Assembly (NCBI GenBank): GCA_028288645.1
Contig: JAQBNJ010000320.1
Location: 1-5,511, forward strand
Direction of reading: 5' to 3'
Origin: Sediminibacterium sp.
GTDB lineage: Bacteria > Bacteroidota > Bacteroidia > Chitinophagales > Chitinophagaceae
DNA: 5,511 nucleotides
Shown in pieces: positions 1 to 5,511 of this stretch; within the stretch, counting starts at the first letter, position 1; each line of letters begins with the position of its first letter. Both the position numbers and the translations under genes were made by a program. The notes under the pieces are model-generated. The model saw only the letters and a program-made list of their open reading frames with translations, did no database searches and had not been told where the DNA came from.

Positions 1-906
1 TTTTTTATCGGTCGCTTCTCTCAGATCACGGCTGGCTGTTGCAGGTGATATATTTTTGAATTTGCGCAAATAGTCTTGTCTTGTAAATGTTTCCTGGCCA
101 ACTAACAATTGAAAATACGCTATACGATCGGTTGCCTGTAAAGTAACCGATTGGGTTTGTAAAAGCTCTTCAAGTGCGGCATCTACAATGCCGAGCATAA
201 ATTGAATAAACGGTGTGGATTCACCTGCTTTATCGGACCGGTTCAGCGCTTTGTAATAGTCGGCCTGTTGTTTTTTGATCAGCGTTTCAACCGGTAGAAA
301 TCCAAATACAGGATTATGTTGTTTTAATAGAACGGTTTGCCATAGTCTTCCCATTCTTCCATTCCCGTCTTCAAAAGGATGAATGAATTCCAGTTCATAG
401 TGGAAGACACAACTTTTGATCAGTAGCGGATCATTGCTTTTCTTAACGTAATCAAAAAGATCGGTCATCAACGCTTTTAACATATTTGCGGGCGGCGCCA
501 GGTGCGCAATTTTGGAACCTTTGGCGATGCCTACATTTTTATTCCTGAGTTTTCCGGCAGAGTCAACAAGTCTATCCATCAGTATTCTATGTGCTTGCAG
601 GAATGAAGTAAGCGAATGGGCTTTCAGTAGATCCAGTGTTTCGTATAGTTTTATCGCATTCTTTACCTCCAGTATATCCTTCTGAGGCGCAATGATCTTT
701 TTATTATCAAGTATGGCTGTTACCTGTTCAAGGTTTAAAGTATTTCCTTCTATTTCGAGAGATGACTGTATGGTTTTGATGCGACTGGCCTTTCGCAGTT
801 CCGCTTTTGGTTGTGTCAGGTGTGCCGCATTGATCTGGCCAAGTTTCTCTGAAATAGAAGCTATTAACTGTAAAATTGGAATAGTGATAGAATAGGGTGG
901 TTTCAT
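1..906 (-). CDS. Fic family protein (class II-like AMPylase), 3' end cut off by window edge
   Basis: The minus strand is open from ATG at 906 to base 1, giving 302 residues without a stop. Residues 176-187 read HPFEDGNGRMGR, a full match to the Fic catalytic motif HPFx(D/E)GNGRxxR. His176 is the expected catalytic base and the Gly/Arg loop binds the nucleotide phosphates. Residues 49-54 (SLEIEG) match the inhibitory motif (S/T)xxxE(G/N). Its place before the core makes this a class II Fic protein, in which Glu53 should block productive ATP binding. Residues 34-60 resemble the Fic N-terminal domain. From about residue 257 a helix-rich segment with ISPATASRDLREA (286-298) resembles a winged-helix DNA-binding domain. 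Related proteins are usually about 360-380 residues, so perhaps 60-80 are missing. Known family activity is AMP transfer to Ser/Thr/Tyr hydroxyls of proteins; the target here is unknown. No antitoxin gene lies upstream. No Shine-Dalgarno precedes the ATG. Confidence 0.95.
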   Translation of the reverse strand, partial: MKPPYSITIPILQLIASISEKLGQINAAHLTQPKAELRKASRIKTIQSSLEIEGNTLNLEQVTAILDNKKIIAPQKDILEVKNAIKLYETLDLLKAHSLTSFLQAHRILMDRLVDSAGKLRNKNVGIAKGSKIAHLAPPANMLKALMTDLFDYVKKSNDPLLIKSCVFHYELEFIHPFEDGNGRMGRLWQTVLLKQHNPVFGFLPVETLIKKQQADYYKALNRSDKAGESTPFIQFMLGIVDAALEELLQTQSVTLQATDRIAYFQLLVGQETFTRQDYLRKFKNISPATASRDLREATDKK

Positions 907-929
907 GATAGTATCATATGATACTATCA
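906..929. promoter_or_regulatory. 24-bp perfect palindrome at the fic start, probable operator
   Basis: Each half reads TGATAGTATCAT and its exact reverse complement, with no spacer and no mismatch. Pairing stops at 905/930. One end includes the first base of the fic start codon and the other overlaps the promoter box at 928-935 by two bases. The palindrome therefore covers the expected transcription start and the whole short leader of fic. Inference: a dimeric DNA-binding protein bound here would block fic transcription. The winged-helix region of the Fic protein itself is the simplest candidate. As RNA the same sequence could fold into a hairpin over the translation start, an alternative or added control. 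Confidence 0.6.
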
Positions 930-935
930 AAGATA
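928..935 (-). promoter_or_regulatory. Bacteroidota -7 promoter box for fic
   Basis: Read on the minus strand this is TATCTTTG, an exact match to the Bacteroidota -7 consensus TAnnTTTG. Transcription would start a few bases downstream, near 922, leaving a leader of roughly 15 nt before the ATG at 906. No well-spaced -33 TTTG is seen; the nearest TTTG lies 24 bp upstream of the box, somewhat far. The position relative to a well-supported gene start makes it credible. Confidence 0.55.
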
Positions 936-1030
936 CCATTTTATTAAAAAATCATCTCACAAATCTGTTCCCTGCAGGATGGCCGTGGGCACCTTAACTA
1001 AACTTTAGTCCTTTATATGCAAGTGTCTGT

Positions 1031-1038
1031 TAACTTTG
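1031..1038 (+). promoter_or_regulatory. Bacteroidota -7 promoter box for the lipoprotein gene
   Basis: TAACTTTG is an exact match to TAnnTTTG, 46 bp before the ATG at 1085. It would give a leader of about 40 nt. A clear -33 TTTG is not visible; only weak TTTA stretches lie upstream (1004-1007 and 1012-1015). It would drive the 1085-1930 gene and probably the DUF1003 gene behind it, for which no promoter box of its own was found. Confidence 0.5.
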
Positions 1039-1084
1039 CCTTGAGGCGGTTAGGTATTGCCTTCTCTATTCCAATTTGCGTATC

Positions 1085-1930
1085 ATGAGAAAAGTTTTCC
1101 TACTATCTTTTATAATGGTTGTATTTGCATCCTGTAGTTCCTCAAAGAACAGCCAGCAATCCGGTATTGCTGAACTTATCCCATGGCAAAAAGATTCTTT
1201 AGTGATCGATGGAAATGACGGTGACTGGACAGGGCCACTTCCTTACCGCGATGAGAAAGAGGGTTTGTTATATGCTGTTTCGAATGACAACGATAATTTA
1301 TATATCCGCGCAACAACGCAAAATGACGCCACCATTTTAAAAATTCTAAGAGGCGGGCTCACGGTTTATATTAATAGCCACGGAGTAAAAGAAGAACCCG
1401 GCGCCGCGGGCATCAGTTTTCCAACAGGTAACAGGGTTAACAAAGATGGGAAGCTGTTAAATGACCGGCCGGAACTGCAACATGATAAACGCATTGGATT
1501 AGGCGCTGTGCAGGACTATTCTATTTTTGGGTTTAATGTTATTAAGTCGCCTGAAAATTTTGATTATGGCAAATCTAATCCCGAAGGAATTCAATTGGCG
1601 GTTGGACTGAATGCTGCCAATGACTTAGTGTATGAGGCGATGATCCCGCTTCGTTCTTTTCTTACAAGAGGCGCGATGGTAAACCTGGGCAGGAAAAATT
1701 TTGCTGTAGGGTTGGTACTTGAAAATATACCTGCCGAAGCGGATAGACAGGGTAACAGTGGGGTATCAGTCGGCGGTGGTGTTGGCCTGAGTTCCTACGG
1801 CGGAGGTGGAAGCGTATGTTTTTCGATAGGCAGTGATGCGTTGACAAATCTTTTTTCGAGGAAGAAACCAAAGCCATACAAAATATGGAGAGAATTCTTA
1901 TTTACCAATGAACCCGGAGTGGCGAAATAG
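1085..1930 (+). CDS. Uncharacterised lipoprotein with CBM9/DOMON-like features
   Basis: This encodes 281 residues. ATG at 1085 is preferred over an in-frame TTG at 1076 because it starts directly with a signal peptide: MRK, a hydrophobic stretch (4-14), then ASC with lipidated Cys17, followed by a Ser-rich linker. Phe at -3 of the lipobox is unusual. The mature part begins like the carbohydrate-binding family 9 / DOMON-like fold: LVIDGNDGDW (39-48), AVSNDNDNLYIRA (64-76), GLTVYINSHG (91-100) and a strand near YEAMIPLR (183-190). A Gly/Ser-rich stretch spans about 223-249, and KPYKIWREFLF lies near the end (264-274). I recognise the fold signature, not a specific function, and sugar binding is unproven. 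The protein should be membrane-anchored by lipid, in the periplasm or outer membrane. The DUF1003 gene follows after 57 bp. Gene reality is supported by length, signal peptide and promoter box. Confidence 0.82.
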   Translation: MRKVFLLSFIMVVFASCSSSKNSQQSGIAELIPWQKDSLVIDGNDGDWTGPLPYRDEKEGLLYAVSNDNDNLYIRATTQNDATILKILRGGLTVYINSHGVKEEPGAAGISFPTGNRVNKDGKLLNDRPELQHDKRIGLGAVQDYSIFGFNVIKSPENFDYGKSNPEGIQLAVGLNAANDLVYEAMIPLRSFLTRGAMVNLGRKNFAVGLVLENIPAEADRQGNSGVSVGGGVGLSSYGGGGSVCFSIGSDALTNLFSRKKPKPYKIWREFLFTNEPGVAK

Positions 1931-1987
1931 CATTACATTATATTCTTATCATCAACACTGTCACAGTTTCATCACAAATAAAACCTT

Positions 1988-2416
1988 ATGGAAAAAAAGA
2001 CCTGGCATGAAAAACACGAAGCTTCACTAAGTTTCGGCGACCGCCTTTCAGATTCGGTTGCCAATGGAATGGGCTCCTGGAATTTTATCATCTGGCAAAG
2101 CATTATTGTTATCGTATGGATGATATTGAATGTGATTGGTTTAGTAAGACATTGGGATGTATATCCTTTTATTTTATTGAACCTTATATTTTCTACACAG
2201 GCCGCCTATGCAGCGCCGATCATCATGATGTCGCAGAACAGGCAGAACAAAAGGGATAGGGAACAGGCACAGAATGATTACCAAACCAACACCGAAGCCA
2301 AGCAGGAAATAGAAGCTTTGCAATTACAACTCAATAAGATGGAAATTGAAAAGCTGGATAAGATAATAGAGATGTTGCTTGAGATGAAGCAGGGAGCGGT
2401 AACTAAAACCAATTAA
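1988..2416 (+). CDS. DUF1003 domain membrane protein
   Basis: This encodes 142 residues and starts at ATG 1988. It matches the DUF1003 family pattern: FGDRLSDSVANGMGSW (16-31), then YPFILLNLIFSTQAAYAAP (59-77) running into IIMMSQNRQ (78-86). Two membrane helices are visible, about 31-52 and 59-80, joined by a short loop. After them comes a charged, heptad-rich tail (about 84-134, e.g. EALQLQLNKMEIEKLDKIIEMLLEM) that should form a coiled coil in the cytoplasm. The biochemical role of DUF1003 proteins is not known to me; the architecture suggests a small oligomeric inner-membrane protein. The upstream gap of 57 bp has no TAnnTTTG box or terminator, so co-transcription with the lipoprotein gene is likely. 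There is no Shine-Dalgarno; the leader is A-rich, as is common in Bacteroidota. Length is normal for the short members of this family. Confidence 0.93.
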   Translation: MEKKTWHEKHEASLSFGDRLSDSVANGMGSWNFIIWQSIIVIVWMILNVIGLVRHWDVYPFILLNLIFSTQAAYAAPIIMMSQNRQNKRDREQAQNDYQTNTEAKQEIEALQLQLNKMEIEKLDKIIEMLLEMKQGAVTKTN

Positions 2417-2467
2417 ACATTTGAAACAGGTCTTTCGATTACTAACATATCGACGTGCAATAGATCT

Positions 2468-2542
2468 CAATAAAAGAAAAACGAAGAAAAGAAGCATTCT
2501 CGAATTTCGGAGACGCTTATTCCCTTCGTTTTTCTTTTATTG
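2468..2542. terminator. 75-nt hairpin between convergent genes, probable bidirectional terminator
   Basis: Bases 2468-2486 and 2524-2542 form a perfect 19-bp inverted repeat (left arm CAATAAAAGAAAAACGAAG). The same register continues inward without bulges to a loop at about 2505, with five mismatches and two G-T wobbles as plus-strand RNA. The inner part (2492-2518) is the richer-in-GC core, and on each strand it is followed by a T-rich run (plus strand: GTTTTTCTTTTATTG at 2528-2542; the minus-strand mirror is identical). That is the layout of a bidirectional intrinsic terminator. It lies 51 bp after the DUF1003 stop and 66 bp after the response regulator stop. Confidence 0.75.
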
Positions 2543-2608
2543 CAAAAAACTCCAATGATAGATTTCTTACAATATCAGTCGGCAATTTAACGCCTATTGG
2601 TAGAAACA

Positions 2609-3274
2609 TTAAATCCACCTATTCTTTATCGCCAGTTTCACAGCCTGTGTCTTGGAAGAAATATGTAATTTATCATAGATCTTGGAGATATGATTGCGAA
2701 CCGTGTTCGGGCTGATAAATAATTTTTCACCTATCTGGCGATAGTCCAAACCGCTTACCATACTTTTCAGGATCTCGATCTCTCTTTCTGAAAGCCCGCT
2801 GGCACTAATGGCATTCTCTTCTGTTTTTTGTACAGGATCACCTACCAGCATTTTTAAAGTCTTTCTTGCGATCCTTGGTGACATTGGCGCGCCTCTTTTT
2901 TCTATCACTTCTTCAGTAGCACGCAATATTACATCAGCTCTTTCTTCCTTTAATAAATAGCCATGCGCACCTGCTTTTAATGCTTCGAATAATTTATCAT
3001 CATCATCAAAAACGGTTAGCATGATGTATTGAATATCGGGATATAAACTGCTGCTGTTGCGCACCGCTTCTATGCCGTTCATTACGGGCATATCAACATC
3101 CATCAATACAACCTGCGGGTGTTTGCTTTGGGGTAGCGCGTTTAATTTTTTAAGAAAATCATCGCCGTTGTCGGCAGTAAAAACGATCTCTGCCATGCCT
3201 GATTCAGTCAGTTCCCTGCTTAGCGAAGCGAGGACATGAGGTTTATCATCTACCAGTGCAAGTTTGTAAGGCAT
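2609..3274 (-). CDS. NarL/LuxR-family response regulator
   Basis: This encodes 221 residues from ATG at 3274. An upstream in-frame TTG at 3292 would only add six unlike residues before the receiver domain, so ATG is chosen. The receiver domain spans about 4-123, with acidic pair Asp9/Asp10, phosphoacceptor Asp59 in VVLMDVDMP, switch Thr87 (IMLTVF) and Lys109 (GYLLKE). All key residues are present. A linker (about 141-158) leads to a LuxR/GerE helix-turn-helix: GLSEREIEILKSM (160-172), then IGEKLFISPNTVRNHISKIY (181-200) and DKLHISSKTQAV (201-212). It should bind DNA as a dimer after phosphorylation. The gene starts 50 bp after the sensor kinase stop on the same strand, so the two are almost certainly one operon and a cognate pair. 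Target genes cannot be read from the window. No Shine-Dalgarno is seen. Confidence 0.96.
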   Translation of the reverse strand: MPYKLALVDDKPHVLASLSRELTESGMAEIVFTADNGDDFLKKLNALPQSKHPQVVLMDVDMPVMNGIEAVRNSSSLYPDIQYIMLTVFDDDDKLFEALKAGAHGYLLKEERADVILRATEEVIEKRGAPMSPRIARKTLKMLVGDPVQKTEENAISASGLSEREIEILKSMVSGLDYRQIGEKLFISPNTVRNHISKIYDKLHISSKTQAVKLAIKNRWI

Positions 3275-3324
3275 AGTAAGTAAATCTATCAATTAAATAT
3301 CATAACCTGTATAGTACAGTTGCA

Positions 3325-5511
3325 CTATTTCTTACTGATCGTTATCCTGGTTCCTTCGCCCGGCGCTGAATCAATGCTAAAATCACAATCGATCTCGCCT
3401 GCCCGGTACTTCATATTTTCCAATCCATAATGTGCGGATGCTTTCTTAATATCTTTTGCAAAGCCGATCCCATCATCTGCAATGCTGATGCGGTACCTGT
3501 TGTCAACTGAACTGATACTGATCTCCATCGTTGCCGCTTTTGCATATTTAAGCGAATTGGTGATCGCCTCCTGGCAGATCCTGAAAAGATGTATGGCTTC
3601 CGAAGGGCTTAATACAACCGGTTCACCTTCTATGTCTTCTGTGTATAACAGCCTGCAGGTGGCATTGATCTCGAATAATTTCTGTGTGAATCCTTTTAGT
3701 TTATCTGATAATTCTTCCAAAGAAATTTCTTCCCTGTTCAGGGCCCAGATCGTTTCGCGCAAAGTAAAGATCACTTCTTTGGATGTCTGGCTGATGGAGC
3801 TGAGGTTTCGTATCCTTTCCTCAGCCGAAACATTTTGCAATGGATCAATTACCCCTTCGATGTTCTTGCTGATCAGGCTTAATTGTGTACCAACATTATC
3901 ATGCAGATCGCGGGAGATACGTTCTCTTTCCAGTTGTATCTTATGTTGCAGTTCCAATGCGCGGATCTCTTTTTTCTGCCTGTATTTCTGTATCAAAATT
4001 CCTACACCTACCGATAAAAGAATAAACACAACAATCATCAATACAATGAACCAGGTTTGTTGCCAGAAAGGCGGAACGATCGTGATCGCGATAGAGGTTT
4101 CGCTTCCATAAACACCATCATTGTTGGCGCCTCTTACTTTAAATGTATAATTCCCTGGACGAAGCCCGGCATAACGGGTAAAACGCCTGTCGCCGGCATT
4201 GATCCATTTATCGTCTAAGCCTGTCATGTTGAATTGGTACATGTTCTTTACCTGGTTGGTATATTCAGGCATTGCAAATTCAAAACTTAAACTGTTCTCC
4301 GTATAAGGCAGTTCAAGTTTATGAATGTTCCAATACGCCAGATCGGTTTGGTAAGGTTCATCAAAAACTTTTATACCGGTGATATTTACAGCAGGCGCAT
4401 TTGGGTTGCGCAGGATCTCGCGCGGGTAAAATGAAGTAACGCCATTAATGCCGCCAAAAAATAATTCCCCATCCGCTGCTTTGAAATACGCGCCGGCATT
4501 GAATTCGGATGACTGTAAACCATCTTCTTTTCCATAGTGTTCGAACTTTTTTTCTTTCCATCGATATACGCTCAGACCTTTGTTGTGGCTGAACCACATA
4601 TTACCATCATCATCCCTCAGTATCCCATATAAATGGCCGTTGATAAGGCCATTGTCTTCTGTGTGCGTTTGCTTAAGTTTATGTGCACCGTTCAATACAT
4701 AGATCTCATTGGGTGTGCCCAGCCATATATTTCCCGCCGGGTCCTGGTTGATTGATTTGATCTCTACCACTTTTGGAAGGCTTACTTTTTGCCAACCTGT
4801 TTTTGTTTGATAATAAATACCGCTGTAGGTACCTATCCATAAAATTCCCTCTCGGTCGCGAAAACAATTGGAAAGTGTTTCGCCCTGGAAATGGTTCACC
4901 GTTTGCGGGCAGAACTGATCCTGTTTACAAGCCGTTAGCCGCACAAGGTATTCCCCGATATTGGTGAGATAGCTTCCATCAGTATCGCCAAAAATAAAAT
5001 GACGGAGATTTCCGCGGCCCCAATAATCTGCAAATACTTTTTGTACCTCATTGTTCAGCAGCTCAATTTTATCGTTTGTTTTTGTATAGCTAAGCGGAAT
5101 ATTGTTCAGGTTACTTTTTATATTGTGGCCAACGATAAGCATTTTGTTTTTACCCAGGGGTGTAATAGTATAGGCATTGTTAACAATGGTCTTGATGTGT
5201 TTATTAACGGGAATATTCTTTAGAAACCCTTTGTTTCTTTCAAATACATCAATGCCATGTCCCAGCGAGCCTATGTATACAGTAGCACTGTCAGCATAAA
5301 TGCTGAATACATTATTGTTACTGCTGTCTGAACGGTACCATTTGAATTTTTTATGCGGGAAAGGCAATTTCTGCAGGCCATCACCGCGTGAACCGATCCA
5401 TGTGTTGCCTGACCTGTCTTTATAAGCGCACCGTGCCAGCAGCAGCGATTTATTATTCTCAGGATCTGTAAGTGCAATATGTTTTGTGATGATCCCGCTT
5501 TTTGTATCGAG
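3325..5511 (-). CDS. Membrane sensor histidine kinase with propeller and Y_Y_Y domains, 5' end beyond window
   Basis: The frame is open from the TAG stop at 3325-3327 to the right edge, giving 728 visible residues; an in-frame TTG at 5367 is internal, since propeller sequence continues upstream of it. In visible numbering: Reg_prop-type blades at about 31-49 (DRSGNTWIG), 217-235 (DREGILWIGTYSG), 254-273, 297-318 and 343-363; Y_Y_Y domain about 403-475 (YAGLRPGNYTFKVRGANNDG, 447-466); membrane helix about 485-507; short coiled coil; HisKA_3 dimerisation region with phosphoacceptor His537 in RISRDLHDNVGTQLS; HATPase_c with N box QEAITNSLKYA (647-657), G1 DDGIG (679-683), G2 HYGLENM (694-700) and GEGT (718-721). 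The propeller should lie in the periplasm and the kinase core in the cytoplasm. Family members are near 1000 residues, so roughly 250-300 N-terminal residues, including the signal peptide, are missing. There is no fused receiver or HTH, so it works through the regulator gene that follows. Confidence 0.96.
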   Translation of the reverse strand, partial: LDTKSGIITKHIALTDPENNKSLLLARCAYKDRSGNTWIGSRGDGLQKLPFPHKKFKWYRSDSSNNNVFSIYADSATVYIGSLGHGIDVFERNKGFLKNIPVNKHIKTIVNNAYTITPLGKNKMLIVGHNIKSNLNNIPLSYTKTNDKIELLNNEVQKVFADYWGRGNLRHFIFGDTDGSYLTNIGEYLVRLTACKQDQFCPQTVNHFQGETLSNCFRDREGILWIGTYSGIYYQTKTGWQKVSLPKVVEIKSINQDPAGNIWLGTPNEIYVLNGAHKLKQTHTEDNGLINGHLYGILRDDDGNMWFSHNKGLSVYRWKEKKFEHYGKEDGLQSSEFNAGAYFKAADGELFFGGINGVTSFYPREILRNPNAPAVNITGIKVFDEPYQTDLAYWNIHKLELPYTENSLSFEFAMPEYTNQVKNMYQFNMTGLDDKWINAGDRRFTRYAGLRPGNYTFKVRGANNDGVYGSETSIAITIVPPFWQQTWFIVLMIVVFILLSVGVGILIQKYRQKKEIRALELQHKIQLERERISRDLHDNVGTQLSLISKNIEGVIDPLQNVSAEERIRNLSSISQTSKEVIFTLRETIWALNREEISLEELSDKLKGFTQKLFEINATCRLLYTEDIEGEPVVLSPSEAIHLFRICQEAITNSLKYAKAATMEISISSVDNRYRISIADDGIGFAKDIKKASAHYGLENMKYRAGEIDCDFSIDSAPGEGTRITISKK

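Noticed and set aside
692..895. Plus-strand open frame of 67 codons
   Set aside because: It is fully antisense to the N-terminal part of the Fic gene, including its inhibitory motif. No promoter or recognisable protein.
1..906. Doc-type toxin-antitoxin module
   Set aside because: The protein is a class II Fic with a built-in inhibitory motif. No small antitoxin gene lies upstream of it on the same strand.
1662..1877. Minus-strand open frame of 71 codons
   Set aside because: It is antisense to the Gly-rich end of the lipoprotein gene, where GGN codons give a low-stop complement.
3307..3319. Short inverted repeat CTGTA-TAG-TACAG between kinase and regulator genes
   Set aside because: Five-base arms around three bases are too short to support a terminator or operator, and the genes are expected to be co-transcribed.
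3482..4111. Plus-strand open frame of 209 codons opposite the kinase core
   Set aside because: It lies antisense to strongly conserved HisKA_3, membrane and HATPase_c sequence. Its translation shows no domain, and it is explained by codon bias of the real gene.
5271..5477. Minus-strand open frame of 68 codons
   Set aside because: It is out of frame within the sensor kinase, whose own frame carries clear propeller blades across the same bases.

Overview
The window looks like chromosomal DNA from a member of the Bacteroidota, probably near the Chitinophagaceae. The evidence is a propeller / Y_Y_Y sensor kinase paired with a LuxR-type regulator, a lipoprotein with a CBM9-like fold signature, near-absence of Shine-Dalgarno sequences before the start codons, and two good matches to the Bacteroidota promoter box TAnnTTTG. 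The genus is an inference; nothing in the sequence fixes it.

Layout from left to right: (1) 1-906, minus strand: a Fic-family protein (protein AMPylation) whose C-terminal end is cut off by the window edge. It carries its own N-terminal inhibitory motif and the start of a C-terminal winged-helix region. (2) 907-1084: a divergent control region with a 24-bp perfect palindrome touching the fic start codon, a minus-strand promoter box overlapping that palindrome, and a plus-strand promoter box. (3) 1085-1930 and 1988-2416, plus strand: an uncharacterised lipoprotein with CBM9-like features, followed by a DUF1003 two-helix membrane protein with a coiled-coil tail. They probably share a transcript. 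(4) 2417-2608: a convergent gap holding a 75-nt hairpin that probably ends transcription from both sides. (5) 5511-2609, minus strand: a large membrane sensor histidine kinase (its N-terminus lies beyond the window) followed after 50 bp by its likely partner, a NarL/LuxR-family response regulator.

The kinase and regulator form an ordinary two-component pair: a periplasmic beta-propeller and Y_Y_Y domain sense a signal, the cytoplasmic HisKA_3 / HATPase_c core phosphorylates the regulator receiver Asp, and the LuxR-type HTH acts on target promoters. No mobile element, CRISPR array, tRNA or rRNA was seen. I found no clear undescribed multi-gene system. The most interesting small-scale signals are the fic operator-like palindrome and the strand-asymmetric hairpin between the convergent genes.
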